The position numbers were made by a program, and so were the translations under genes. Under the pieces are notes generated by a model that saw nothing but the letters and a program-made list of their open reading frames with translations, was not told the DNA's origin and ran no database searches. Of a stretch of DNA of 64,000 bases, positions 1-13,568 are shown one piece after another (the first letter of the stretch is position 1; every line of letters begins with the position of its first letter). This stretch comes from Polychytrium aggregatum (taxonomy: Eukaryota > Chytridiomycota > Chytridiomycetes > Polychytriales), in contig NW_026516311.1 in NCBI RefSeq assembly GCF_025602895.1, positions 93,342-157,341 of the forward strand, given 5' to 3'.

Positions 1-78
1 GAGTCGATCGGCACGCTGGTCAACCCGGTGGTCTACGGCGCTGACGAGCCTTCGGTCGAGTGGAGGACTTTGCCCTGA
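1..78 (+). CDS. C-terminal end of an unidentified protein (partial)
   Basis: Reading frame 1 is open from the first base of the window to a TGA at 76-78 and ends in ...SVEWRTLP. The 25 residues have ordinary coding composition, but no family can be named from so little. It would be the 3' end of a plus-strand gene that converges on the RFC gene. It could also be a chance open frame. Confidence 0.25.
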   Translation, partial: ESIGTLVNPVVYGADEPSVEWRTLP

Positions 79-327
79 TATCAGCATGCCAATGAGCAGT
101 CCTCTGGTTGGGCTCTACACCGATCCAGCCATAGTCCCGTAACACGACAATGTGGTTGACCGTCGAGACACTGATGCGTGTTTCGGAAGTGAGCTTCGCG
201 AGATTGGGCTGGGCGATAGTGCATGTGTTATTCAGCTGGCCATGTGGTCGATGAGGACGCTGCAAGGCACTGCCCTGTCCACTTGCAGCGACGACAGCAA
301 CATCTGCAGCATATCCCATATGGCCAA

Positions 328-2338
328 CTACGCCATCGTGAGTAGCTGCAGCAGCTGGAGCTCTTCGTCGGCGCCATCCACGAGGCAGCGGTCCACTTGG
401 GCGAGCCGCTGGCACATCATAGCCTTGTCCTTGTCGCCGATGTGTTCGCTTTTGAGCAGCTGGTCGTGGAGCTGTGCAATCAACCTCTGGATATTAGTCC
501 CTGGCCAAGAGTGCCCAACGCACTGCACCACCACCACCATAGATGCTTGTGTGGAACCAGATGAATCTACGAGCAGATGTGTCCCAATAATCAACCAACT
601 CACAGGAACACACCTGCGAAATGAGCTGCGTGGCGCTGTAGCCAGAGCGAACAGCTCGCTCGACCGTCTTCTGGGCACTTTCGAAATTGCGAGGAGGCTG
701 CCAGACAGCGAGCATCTCGCTGACGAGGCTCTGTGGAATAACCTGAGAGACCGTCCCTCGGATCAGCGACTCGCTCTTTGCCACGGCCAGCAAATGCCGT
801 CCTCCAGCGCCAGGGGAGCACAGAGATGCCTTGTACCTACCCCGCCGATTTCGCATATGATGTCGGCAGTGATCGTCGACTCGTCGCGACAGAGACGGTG
901 GGCGCTTTGCAGGTACATGATTGACTTTCGCATATCGCCGTCGGATATGTCCACCAGCTTGTCAAGTACCTGACGGTTCATCGGCCAACCATAGATCGGC
1001 ATGCTCGTGTGAGTTTGGATCCATCGGGCCGACACACATATACGTGGTCGGTCGGTCGGGAGTGCAATGCAATGCCGCCGCCCACCTCGTCAGAGCAGTT
1101 GACGTTTTCTTGCTTTGCAATGTGGTCAAGGCGAGCTTTGATGGACACACGATCCAGAGGCTTGAAACGAAACTTGGCACAGCGCGAGGCCAGCGGCTCG
1201 ATGATGCTGTTCGATTCCGAGCGTCGGCCGTGTTAAAGCGGGCCGATATGCATTTCCTCCCCCCCCCAGACGAAACGTACGCAAATGCTCGATATCCAGA
1301 TCATCAGCGGCGGATGGAGGGCAACCACGGAGTTCGCGAATGGAGCACTTTACCGGCTGACGTAGTTGCAGATAAGACAGAAGCGAGTGATCTTGGAGTA
1401 GGTCTCCATCGTCCGCCGCAAGGCCGACTGCGCCTCGGCTGTCATTGAGTCTGCCTCATCCAGAATGATGATCTTGTATGGCGGGCACGGGTACTCGCTG
1501 GCGGAGTAATGCATGGGAGTCGAGTGCGGATTATCGAATTGGACGTGTGGATAAGCATCACCATCGAATGAGGGCACAGCAGCCGGACAAAGCGCAGGAT
1601 ATACCAGAACACACACCTCGATTTTGATGATCCAACTGCCACTCGAGCGAAATCCTTGACCTTGGCCCGGATCACATCGATACCGCGTTCGTCTGATGCA
1701 TTCAGCTCAAGCACCCTGGCCTTGATCATCTCTGGTCTGGAGCCAAGAGAGAGGTTTTTGGTTCAGTGGGCCTCTATCTCTACGCTAGTGAATGTCTCAG
1801 TGGCGGCGACGGTTGGTACGGGAGACGCTCAGCTCCAGCTCGTTGCACTTTGTTTGATCTGGACACTCACCCGTACAGCTCCCGTGCCAACGCCAGTATG
1901 CTGGACGTCTTTCCGGTGCCTGAAACAGTCAGTATGGTCGTTGATCAGCTCCCGAGTGTATTAGCTCCGAGTCGATCAGCTCCCGAGTCGATTCACCGGC
2001 GCGGCGCTGATCGGCATCCATGTCGATCTACCTGGAGGGCCGTAAAACAGAAGATGCGGGAGCTGGGGGAGGGCATCGTCGCAGCTGGGCTGTCAGTACG
2101 AGCTCAATCAAAGCAAAGCCATCAGCGCCAATGGGTCCACATGCTCTGCTTGAGCCGCCCTGGTGCCTACATTCTGAGACTCCATGGTTTTCTTCAGCAC
2201 CGCAACGGCCTCTTCCTGCGAAGCCACTTCGTTCATGGACTTGGGGCGGTACTTTTCGATCCACGGCTGGCTCTGCAGGTTTTGCGCCTGGATGGCAGCC
2301 GAGTTGGCTGTCGGGCGCGGCTGGAACAGTGCATTCAT
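328..2338 (-). CDS. RFC4: Replication factor C subunit (RFC4-type clamp-loader ATPase; yeast Rfc2)
   Basis: AAA+ subunit of the RFC clamp loader, which opens PCNA and loads it at primer-template junctions in the nucleus. The minus-strand exons read in family order. The N-terminus is MNALFQPRP with [19 protein letters not shown] (about 2338-2110). The Walker A is split by an intron: LLFYGPP near 2040, then [17 protein letters not shown] near 1920-1870. Then follow [22 protein letters not shown] (about 1729-1640), the Walker B and sensor region [22 protein letters not shown] with [11 protein letters not shown] (about 1490-1350), [15 protein letters not shown] (about 940), the collar helices [11 protein letters not shown], and [16 protein letters not shown] before the stop at 328-330. 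The match to human RFC4 is clear along the whole length. There are at least six introns. The C1D gene is divergent across a short spacer. Exon edges are approximate. Confidence 0.93.
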
Positions 2339-2697
2339 GGTGCTGGCAGGGGGGGGGTGGCTTCTCTCAGGAGTGCCGCTTTGATGTTGTTGCTGGCGCC
2401 GGGCCTGGTGGAGGATCGGCAGATGATGCGCTGTTGGCGATCTTGGGCCAGAGAATTGTCAAATCTGGCCAGATGAAGCCGCTCGGCTCGAATGGCGCCG
2501 GCCCGGTTCGAGCCGCGCTGGTTGGCTTTTTTTCTTTCATCCCAACTCCGAACAACACCGAAACCAACCGACGACGCAGCCAACGACACATCCGCGACGG
2601 CCCCGCTGTTCCTGCACCATTCTCCTGGCCGTGATATCAAGCGACGCATCGGCCACTGCAAAACCGCAACCTTGTCCGCACCACACAATCGGCAGCC
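2339..2697. promoter_or_regulatory. Divergent intergenic spacer RFC4/C1D
   Basis: These 359 bases separate the start codons of two divergent housekeeping genes, so they should hold both promoters and 5' UTRs. A G-run lies at about 2348-2356. No TATA box or named operator could be recognised. Confidence 0.4.
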
Positions 2698-3820
2698 ATG
2701 GAAGACATTGAGCCGCATCTCATCGCATCCGGACTCGCTCTGCATGAGTCCGTCGAGAGCGTCGAGACCCATCTGGAAGCCCTGTTTTCGCTGCCCCTGG
2801 AGCAGCACCTCGCCTCGCTCTCAAAGATAGACCGGGCCAAGCTCGAGATCGCCATCGCATACGCTCTCAACACGCTGTCATTCAGTATGATCCGACCCCC
2901 TCCCCATTGCCTCATTTTGCCAGCAAGTAGTGCGGCCAGAGCGGAAGCGATCGCTCGTTGGACCTGGCCATCTAACAACACCCTCTCTGCTTGCCGAACC
3001 CAAACTGGCGCCACTCGTGTGCCCGGGCGTTGCTCTGCTCGACGTTCCGTGCAGTCTACTTGAAAACTCAGGGCGTTTCTCCCAAAGAACATCCCGTCTC
3101 AAAGGAGCTGGTACGCTGACTCGAGGCATATTGGCGCGCTGCACGAGCCGGCAGCGAATATCGACTGGCATGCTGATCGGCGTCATGGATACAGGAGCGA
3201 ATCAAGCTGTACTTTCAAAAGATTAAGGATATTCAAGATAAATCCAAAGGTAAATGGAGACCCTGTGCGCCGCCGACATTGGTCGAGTTGTGCCGTGCCG
3301 GAGTCATCGATAAGCAGACTCAGCCTGTTTCGCATGCTCGTCCGTCGTCCAGCCAAACTCAAAATCGATGCAAAGTCAGCAAGTCGGTTCATCAAGCACA
3401 GCCTATCGGGCAACAAGGATATCCAAGGTAGACTCGCATTCACATCGAATGGAACCGATGCAGCATGCGCGGAATAGATCGACAAGGGGGGGGGAGAGGG
3501 ACGCATCGCCATTCAAGTCTCTCATCGCAGTTGTGCCGAATGCAGACTCGCTCAGGAACGAACAGGACATGTCCAGACGAGAGGCCGAGAGGATTCTGGA
3601 GCAGGTGGCTCACGATATCAAGCAGACCGGAACACCGGCTGGGTCGGGCGCCGGTGCTGTCGGCAATGGAGCACAGCCGTCAGCAAAAAAGCGAAAGGGA
3701 ACCCCTCAAGACAGTGGCTCGGCCATGCAATCCGCTGCGAAATCAGCATCGCAAAGCGCCGTCGATGCCGACGCTGACAAGCAGCGGAGCGCAAAGTCGA
3801 AGAAGAACAAGAAAAAGTAG
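2698..3820 (+). CDS. LRP1: C1D / Rrp47 (LRP1) nuclear exosome cofactor
   Basis: Small RNA/DNA-binding partner of the nuclear exosome exonuclease Rrp6, acting in 3' processing of rRNA and sn(o)RNA. Five exons join in frame: 2698-2884, 3055-3110, 3195-3249, 3353-3427 and 3546-3820. They total 648 nt and give a 215-residue protein. The Sas10/C1D domain covers the first ~100 residues: an acidic helical start, then KIDRAKLEIAIAYALN, IYLKTQGVSPKEHPVSKEL and ERIKLYFQKIKDIQDKSK. These are the family hallmarks (human: LYLATQGVNPKEHPVKQEL). The next segment, KIDAKSASRFIKHSLSGNK, is also typical. The tail is Lys/Ser-rich and ends KSKKNKKK, a likely nuclear or nucleic-acid-binding tail. The start was chosen because the domain begins directly after it. 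Confidence 0.9.
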
Positions 3821-4280
3821 ATGGCTCAATATACGGCGCCGCGGCGATTGACTGAGACAGTGTTTTGCTTGACAGCGTTCCCTTACAGTCCGTCCCTCGA
3901 CCATGCTCTCGCTCTGTGGGTGGGTAACTGGCATTGTTGCATTCGATGCCAAACTCGCCTTCAACACGCCAAACCAGGACGGCTGAGGAAAGCCGCAAGA
4001 TCGATCTTGCTCCTGCGCCTCCCTTTCTCCTTGCCTCTCGCCGGTGCGCTCTCGCCGTGCCCTCGCCGTGTCCTCGCCTCTCGCCTGCCATCGCGCTTTG
4101 GCGAAAAATCTTTGCCTTTTCCGCCAGCCGGCTTCTGTCTTTGATCTGAGCTGTCTCTGCATCGCCGGACTGCCGTTGTCGACCGCTTCCGCACGCACGC
4201 ACGCACGCACGCACGCATACACAGCTCCCGTCCCGCTCCTGCCCGGTGCCAAAAAGAAAAGTACAGCAACAAGCTCAAAG
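3821..4280. other. Intergenic spacer C1D/NDUFA2 with an ACGC microsatellite
   Basis: No gene is visible. Antisense open frames here lack homology. A tandem (ACGC)n run lies at about 4193-4217, some 65 bases upstream of the NDUFA2 start, in a C/T-rich stretch that is probably the NDUFA2 promoter and leader. Confidence 0.4.
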
Positions 4281-5160
4281 ATGTCTGCCTGGCGCTCATT
4301 GTCGACCCACCTCAAGGAAATCCGTCTGCACCTCTCGCAGACCGCTCCTGGAAGCCAGGGCGTGAGGTGCGCCTCTCTGATCCATCAACAGCAGTTGCTC
4401 TTGGCGACGGGCGCTGGGTCGCCAGCAGCACAAGCCCTGCTCCTTGCGATACATATTTATGGATCATTTTGCAAGCACGATGACCGCCTGCGACATACGC
4501 CTCCTACCTGCGATATACACATGCCAATGTTCTCATTCTTTCCTCCAACTTTTGTTCATGTTGCTGTCCCGGATCGGATGATGCAACACCCACAGGGAGT
4601 TTGTCAAGAACACTTATCCCGCCATCAAGAGGGATAACCCTGCCTTCCCCATTCTCATCCGAGAGGCTGCCAACGTCGAGGCCCGTGTCTTTGGACGATA
4701 TGGTACGAGCGAGGGCAGTGGACTGGCTCACCCGCATCACAGACACGGCGACATCCCTGAGTCATTCGCAGATTGTCCCCCTTCTCCAACGCGATATACC
4801 ATCACCAGACTGACTCTTGTCTCGACGCCACTGCGATGCACTCGAATCGCTTTCAATCTATCACTGGACAAATCGCGGTTCTCCCGACTTCCATCTGGAA
4901 ATGTTCTCCCCACCACTACTGGCTTGCGCTGCATCGTGACATCAACCCGAATCCGGATGACTGTCGATTCACTCGACCCCGCATGCCCCCCCCTCTCTCC
5001 CTGGAATCGGCTCGCGATCGCCTCGAATCTTTGGACACCTTATCGATTTCCAGCCCTGGGTCTCGAGCGCAAGGTCCAGCTGGAGGGCCTCACCGAGTCC
5101 GAGGTGGCCTCGAGAATCCTGGAGCTTGCCCAGACCAAGCCCAGCGCCACCCAGCACTAA
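4281..5160 (+). CDS. NDUFA2: NADH dehydrogenase (complex I) 1 alpha subcomplex subunit 2 (B8)
   Basis: Accessory subunit of the complex I matrix arm, with a thioredoxin-like fold (L51/S25/CI-B8 domain). Exons 4281-4366, 4596-4702 and 5054-5160 sum to 300 nt, or 99 residues, the same length as human NDUFA2. Exon 1 reads MSAWRSLSTHLKEIRLHLSQ and ends in SQGVR. Exon 2 gives EFVKNTYPAIKRDNPAFPIL followed by IREAANVEARVFGRY, the family signature. Exon 3 gives ALGLERKVQLEGLTESEVAS and ends at QH-stop. Both introns are unusually large relative to the coding sequence. Both donors are GT with a YAG acceptor and restore frame exactly. Confidence 0.92.
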
Positions 5161-5440
5161 GAAGGCTGTGTCCTATCGCATGCATTCACTCTCTCCCTCG
5201 ATTATCCCGCACCGACCGACACAACCGGGCTCTCGTTCATCACAAGTATTCCTCTAGATACAATCTAGATCCGAGATAATATACGCCACAATCACGCGCA
5301 AGTCTACACTTTTGGCTCCCGTCGACATCCGCGCTGCCGAACAAGCTCGAGACAGTTGCGTAGGGAACTATGGCAGAGCTCCGTGCAGGCGTGAGGCGAC
5401 AGGGAACTTGATGGACGATCGCTTTCGGAGGAGCAGCTGC

Positions 5441-8043
<2,603 letters not shown>

Positions 8044-8545
8044 GGCGGTGGGTTGCGTAGGAGGACCAGAGGGCGATGCGGAAGATGCAGGGTCAAGAAG
8101 ACGATCGCGGCCAGATCTGCAGACGGCCGAGACGACGATCGAACGGGAGAGGCGGGGACAGCGGGCCAGACCAAGGGCCAGGCACCTGGGCGGCATTGTG
8201 ATCCACTGATGAGATTGCGATGGTGGAACCCGACAAAGGGCGAATGAGCGGGCGGGGCCAAGGGCCAGCGAAGAGCAGCGAATGAGGAGCGAGGGCAGCG
8301 AATGAAGAGCGAGGGCAGCGAATGAACAACGAGGACAGCAGCGACCTGCGCGTTTGTGATAGCGGCTCCTTGGACTTGATCATCTGCGGGACTTGATCGG
8401 ATAGTTCGCCCGGATCGCCCGGATAGCGCTGGTCTGTTGTTAGCAACATCAACGACATCAACGGCATCAACAACATCAACGACAGCAACGACATCAGCGA
8501 CATCAACAACATCAACGACATCAGCGACATCAGCGACATCTCCCC
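8044..8545. promoter_or_regulatory. Divergent spacer AADAT/LETMD1 with two tandem-repeat blocks
   Basis: This holds the promoters of two divergent genes. At about 8266-8335 a unit of roughly 20 bases (AGCGAGGGCAGCGAATGA) repeats three to four times. At about 8441-8540 an array of CATCAACGA / CATCAGCGA-type 9- and 12-base units ends a few bases before the LETMD1 start. No protein is supported here. Confidence 0.5.
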
Positions 8546-10089
8546 ATGGTCTTGAATCGCATCGGCCTGTCCCCGTCGCTTTTGCCGTCCCTCGGCTCCT
8601 CCAGGACCAGTCTCTGCCACCTCCGTGTCGGCCTGCCGCTCGCACACCTGCGCTGTCGATTCTCGACCGCAACGCCCGACACCAAGCCGACGCTCTTTGG
8701 CCGCATCGTTGGATACGCCAAGAAGAGCCGGGACTTTGTCAAGCAATACTACAACGGCTCGCGGGTGCTCATGCGTGAGTCCAAGTTGGCCGGCGAGCTC
8801 CGGAAGAAGCGGGATCGGCAAGGATACCAACTGACTCGCGCCGAGCATGTTCTCGTCCACAAGTCGGCGATGGACGTTCGCAAGACCATTCCGTTCTTCA
8901 TCACCCTGGTCGTTCTGCCGGAATCCCTGCCCTTCCTGATGGTCTACCAGCCGCACTTTTTCCCGTCGACGTGTCTGTCGGCCGAGCAGTGGATCACCAA
9001 ATGGACCAACTTGGCCAAGATCCGCACAAAGTTTGCCCAGGAAGCCACCTCGGCCGCTCGGGACGGCGGTGCGGTAGGTGATGTATGTTGAATTGCGGCT
9101 GCTCACCCGGCCAGCGTCGAGCAAGCAAGCACTGCCTCGCCGATAGGATGTGCCGTTCCAGGCTGGCCAGATGGTCGATCGGCTGAGTCGTCCATGGCCT
9201 ACACTGCGGACAACACTCTCGCTCGGCGACGGGAAGATGAATCGATCGAGCGGATCGGCGGATGGACGATTCCTTTCCGTTTCACCTCGTCGCATCGCAG
9301 CCAGATCGACATTGTCCCGCAGCGAGCTCGAGGTGCCCGAGTTTTATTTTGCTGACGGTCTTGCCGTTTGTCGCAGGTCATGCCCGAGCGGTTTCTGTCC
9401 GACTCGGAGTGCGCCGCCATCGCTCGCTCGCAGTCCAACTATTTTATCGCAGAAAACATGAGCCGGCAACAGCTCGCGGTCTACAACCGGTTTATGGGCC
9501 TTCCTCGGTTCGGTCTCCGAAGCACACTGAAGAAGGCACTCAAGTCGCATTTCAAGTATCTGCGGGAAGATGACCTGGTAACTCGTTCGCTGTCTTGGAT
9601 CGATGTGATATGTGTCGCTGTGGACATGGACAGCCGCTGCGGTGAAGACCGCCATCTCCGGATGCAGATGATAACATTCATCGCCTGTGTTCTGCGTGCG
9701 GGTGCACATCTGCTCACAAATCATCTGCTCACGGATCATCTGCTCACGGATCGCTAGCTCATCCAGAAGGAAGGCATCGACTCGCTGTCGGATCCACAAG
9801 TCCAGACGGCACTGGAAGAGCGCGGCATGTGAGTATCTCGTCCGAGGCAAGGCACGGCGAGGCAGGGCAATCGAAACATCGGTGTGCAGTTACGAGATTA
9901 TCATCGGGGGCTAACGCTGATTGTTCCCCAAGCAACTCGCTGGGCCAGTCGCCCGAGGAACGGCGGCGCTCGCTGCAAGCCTGGATCAAGCTGCATCTGC
10001 ACCCGGACCCGCACATCCCCGAGGGCATGATGATCCTGGCTGTGATGTTCCGGTCGCACATCTGTGGCCGGATCGAGTCTGCAAACTAG
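8546..10089 (+). CDS. LETMD1: LETM1 ribosome-binding-domain mitochondrial protein (LETMD1-like)
   Basis: Mitochondrial inner-membrane protein of the LETM1/Mdm38 superfamily. The start at 8546 gives an Arg/Ser/Leu-rich, acid-poor presequence ending near RCRFSTATPDTKPT, consistent with mitochondrial import. A charged helix follows (SRDFVKQYYNGSRVLMRESK). Then come YQLTRAEHVLVHKSAMDVRK and the hydrophobic segment TIPFFITLVVLPESLPFLMV with YQPHFFPSTC, a typical LETM1 transmembrane/RBD start. Later exons give FIAENMSRQQLAVYNRFMGL, LKSHFKYLREDDL, LIQKEGIDSLSDPQVQTALE and ERGI/NSLGQSPEERRRSLQAW, which form the letm1 RBD. The stop is at 10087-10089. No EF-hand or long coiled-coil C-terminus is present, so it resembles short LETMD1 rather than LETM1 proper. 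Confidence 0.85.
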
Positions 10090-10279
10090 TGCGAATACAG
10101 CAATGGCGATATCGATGTCGACACCGAGTCGATATCCCAGTCGATATCCCAGTCGATATCCATTGATATCCCAGTCGATATCCATTGATATCCCAATTGA
10201 TATCCATTGATATTCCAATTGATATTCCAATTGATATCCCAGTCGACACCGAGTTGATATCGAATCGGTGTATTCGCAC
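10089..10279. repeat. GATATC-rich palindromic satellite with 10-bp inverted ends
   Basis: About twelve GATATC hexamers (plus GATATT variants) occur in units such as GATATCCCAGTC and GATATCCATT. The block is bounded by GTGCGAATAC (10089-10098) and its exact reverse complement GTATTCGCAC (10270-10279). A direct repeat GTCGACACCGAG is near each end. Because GATATC is self-complementary the block can fold extensively. It starts at the stop codon of LETMD1, so part may be transcribed in its 3' UTR. Confidence 0.85.
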
Positions 10280-10670
10280 CGTCGCTATTGCCCGCAGCCA
10301 ATCCCGCCGCGCGCAGCCCTTTTTTTCCTTGTCGGCCGTTTCCCACCGACCAGCGCCCCTCCGGCCCGCTGCCCCATCGTCAATCGCCCATCGTCAATCG
10401 CCCACCGTCAATCGCCCATCGTCAATCGCTTGCCCGCTTGCCACCCCGGACAGCGTCTTTCTTTGCACACTCCTTCTGCTCGTCCGAGCCTGCTCATCTG
10501 TGGTCCACAGCCGGCGACTCGTCAAGCAGCAATCGCCAATGTCCTTGTAGCCTCTCCACTGCCTTCCCAGCTGCCATCACATCCATCTCCCCCCCCCAAC
10601 TGGCCATCGCATCCATCACATCCATCACCACCAGTCGTGCGCATACCCTTCCAGATAACTCGCTGCAACG
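10280..10670. other. Intergenic spacer with a CCCATCGTCAATCG tandem repeat
   Basis: Upstream region of the CRAL-TRIO gene. At about 10374-10431 a 13-14-base unit (CATCGTCAATCGCC) is repeated four to five times. The stretch after it is C/T-rich on the plus strand, as seen upstream of several genes here. No coding sequence is supported. Confidence 0.45.
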
Positions 10671-12762
10671 ATGCCCAGCTCTTCTGTCGATCTGCAGTCT
10701 CTGCAGCATCTGCGCTCCAAGATTTGCGCTGAACTGCCCCAGCTCTTTGCCGAGCACCCTTCGGACAATCTGCTCCACCAGCTGTGCGAGCTAATCGATG
10801 ACGACAGTGAGTTGCGCCATTGTGCATCGCATCGAGGTCGCTGAGGCTTCTCAACACCGAGACACCCAAGCAACTTTGGTTCTGTCCAGATTCCCATCCA
10901 CTCGTGTATTGTGTCCGCCGCCCGCCTGTGCTCTTGATGGCCTCCAGCATGGCCCACACTCCCCCCACCACTAAGCCCTCCCTCCCGCCAAATGGCTTAC
11001 CGCTGTGTCTCTGTACTCTACCTGCTCTAGCGGTGCTCTATCGATTCTGCCAATACAAGGCCGCAACCGTAGACTCGGCGTATTCGGCCATCGTCAACCA
11101 TCTCAACTGGCGGATCAAACGCTCGTCTCGGCCGTCTGCGGGGCCTGTCAGTGCCTCGAGTGTAGACTCTTACATCCATCAGCGGCCCATCTATTTCTTT
11201 GGCCAGGATCTCAACGAGCGGCCGGTTATGTGGATCAAAACCAAACTGCTGGACCCACGGAACAGCGCTGCTCTGCCGGACTATGTTGCGCATCTGATGG
11301 ACCTGGCCAGCTGTCTCGTTCGCAAAACTTGGCTCGCAAAGAGCGGCGAGTATCCGCCGTCGGTCTTCCAGATCTGCATCGTCATGGATCTCGAAGGCGC
11401 TGGTATCGGCAATATGGTGAGTGAGTCCCCCAAACCCGGATGAGGACGGCGAAACGGGTGCAGTCTTGGTCCCTTCCCAATCGCGCCTTTCATTTGACCC
11501 ACACTGCCTCATCCCGCTGCCTACGGCCGTGCCCCATGCTTCTCTCCACAGAGCCTGGAAATGATGCCTCAGTTTTTCGAGCTCTTCACGAAGCAGTACC
11601 CAATGCTCTTGGGCCCGGTTCGCATCCTGAACTACGGCTGGGTCCACGCCGGCATCTGGACCGTGGTGAAACCGAGTCTGTCGGCCGATGCCAAGAACCG
11701 TATTTCATTTGTTTCCAAGGACGAGCTCCGCACCTTCATTGCCGCCGACCAGATTCCGCAAGGTGGGTTGACAGGCGGTCGCATAGCCACATCACATTCT
11801 CAGCATCAGGCGCACGGTGGACTCGCTGCCTGTCCGTTTTTGTTGTCTGGTACTGTGCCTGACGCTGTGCTCGGCGATACTTGCTGCCGATTCTTGCTTC
11901 AGAATATGGCGGACTGTCATCCGCTGTGCCGCTGGACGGCTTGGCAGCTTTTCTGGCCCAAGAACCGAGCCCGAGGTCGAGCGTGTATGAGAGCCTCCAT
12001 CAAGAGATGGTCCAAAAGTGCGGCGAACGCTTTGGCGTCGCCATCAAGCCCCTCGGCCCGAAAGTCGGAGAAGCTAATACCGACCAGGTTGTGCCCGATG
12101 CCAGCAAGTCCAGCCAGGAATCGGCCCGTGATGAGGCAGAAAGTGACAAGAGCGAATGCACCGACTCAGGCGATGAAGCCGACGTTTTCTACGACTGCGA
12201 GATGGACGATGCGCTGGCCGACTGGGAGATGACCCTCTGCACGGTCGCCGACGACCAGACTTCATCCGTGTTCACGTACTGCAGTCGAGAGGGCGATCAC
12301 CTTTGCCACTCTGACTCGGAGCACTGCCATCCAATCCCCGATTCCGTGTCGGACTCGGGCCTGTCGCGCTATTCGTGCTCGGGTCGTCTCCTAGTCGATC
12401 AGGGAACCCAAACTGCTCCCGAATACTCCATCACGACCGTGACAACGACAACGACCGTGTACTGTCCGGACCATAGCGGCCACTCCGCAGACTCGCTGCA
12501 GCACAGCAAAGTCAGGCCCGGGAGCACGGAAACCTGGAGGCCGCTTGTGTCAACGGCGGCTCGGCTCGCCCACCGCACTATTGTGCGAATGGCTTCGATG
12601 AACCGTTCTCGATGGATTGTGGCGGTCGTTGGCTGCTGCCTGCTGATGTGCATGCGCTCGAGCTCGTTCGCCAAGCGGTTCTGGCCCACGGTGCTGTACG
12701 GCACAGCAGGATCGGTCTCGCTGCTCAAGTATGTCTTTGGCTACCACAAAGCGGCGGTGTAA
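10671..12762 (+). CDS. CRAL-TRIO (Sec14-like) lipid-binding protein with acidic linker, FFAT-like motif and C-terminal membrane anchor
   Basis: Exon 1 (10671-10807) encodes MPSSSVDLQSLQHLRSKICA and the start of an N-lobe. Later exons, beginning near 11032, 11552 and 11903, encode a CRAL-TRIO domain: RQRPIYF-like RPIYFFGQDLNERPVMWIKT, VFQICIVMDLEGAGIGNM, FFELFTKQYPMLLGPVRILN, and WTVVKPSLSADAKNRISFVS. These match the family's lipid-cavity strands and the 'P..L...ilN.....ww.vKP.L...t..Ki' pattern. The C-terminal half is Ser/Asp/Glu-rich with SGDEADVFYDCEMDD, which resembles an FFAT motif with an acidic flank. It ends in one hydrophobic segment (WIVAVVGCCLLMCM) and a short tail. The product may be a tail-anchored lipid-transfer protein, perhaps docking to VAP proteins at the ER. 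That role is inference; the CRAL-TRIO call is solid. Confidence 0.82.
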
Positions 12763-13568
12763 AACGATCAATCCAACGATACCGAAACACCGCAGGCGCC
12801 AAACGAGCCCGACGATGACCACCCGACAGGCGACAAGCGAAACAACAACACCACCACTACCACCACCAAAAAAAGAAGCCACATAAGATGTGCTCAAGAT
12901 CACAAACGGACACAGGCCAAGCCTTGGATGAGCGCCGCTGAAGTGACGATATGATGCGACGTCATGAAGGCCCAACGAAATGAAGAAGGGAAGCCGCGCG
13001 AGTCGGCACCAAGATGATTCGAAGCCGTTGAGTTGACACCGGTCCAACTGATTGCACGTGCTGTACGGCCAGCAACCATCTGCTTTCAGTGAAAAGTAAT
13101 TGCGATGAATGTATCCTGACCCATAAGCATGATTTGGTCAGTCAGCCAGTCAGTCAGAAGTGAGGGATTGGCCTTGTATTTGCTTCATGAATGTGGCTCC
13201 GGATCTGCTCACGCTGCAAGGCCGCATGCATGACTGCTGCCTGCCGGATCGCCTCAGCTCTTGGTTTCTATCTGTTGTGACCCCGGCTGTATTTTTGGAT
13301 GAAGATGGAGCCACGGCCGTGAATACACCATATCGGTATCTGCTGGTAATGACGAATCTCCGAGTACACGTGCGCCATCCAACAGATCCGACAGAACGGC
13401 ACACGATAAGCGACGGCGCTGTGGAAAGCCGTGCTGGGCGGCAAAGCGTGTGTGTTTTCATGAGCCACAGCAGCCTCGTGAGCACCGCCGGAAACCCAAA
13501 CACCCTGTCTCGAGCCGTGTTGATTGCGGGCAGATAGTGCTCTCGGCAGTCGCTTCTGCAGCGAGGAT
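12763..13568. other. Convergent 3' intergenic region CRAL-TRIO / ERT1
   Basis: These 806 bases lie between two convergent stop codons. They hold a short ACC/AAC-rich stretch (about 12838-12872) and a CAGT-rich repeat GTCAGTCAGCCAGTCAGTCAG (about 13138-13158). Open frames here show no recognisable domain and overlap the intron and 3' end of the ERT1 gene. No gene is seen. Confidence 0.4.

Noticed and set aside
10100-10260. Regular GATATC units resembling a CRISPR array
   Set aside because: Units are short, contiguous and self-complementary with no unique spacers, and the context is a eukaryotic nuclear genome.
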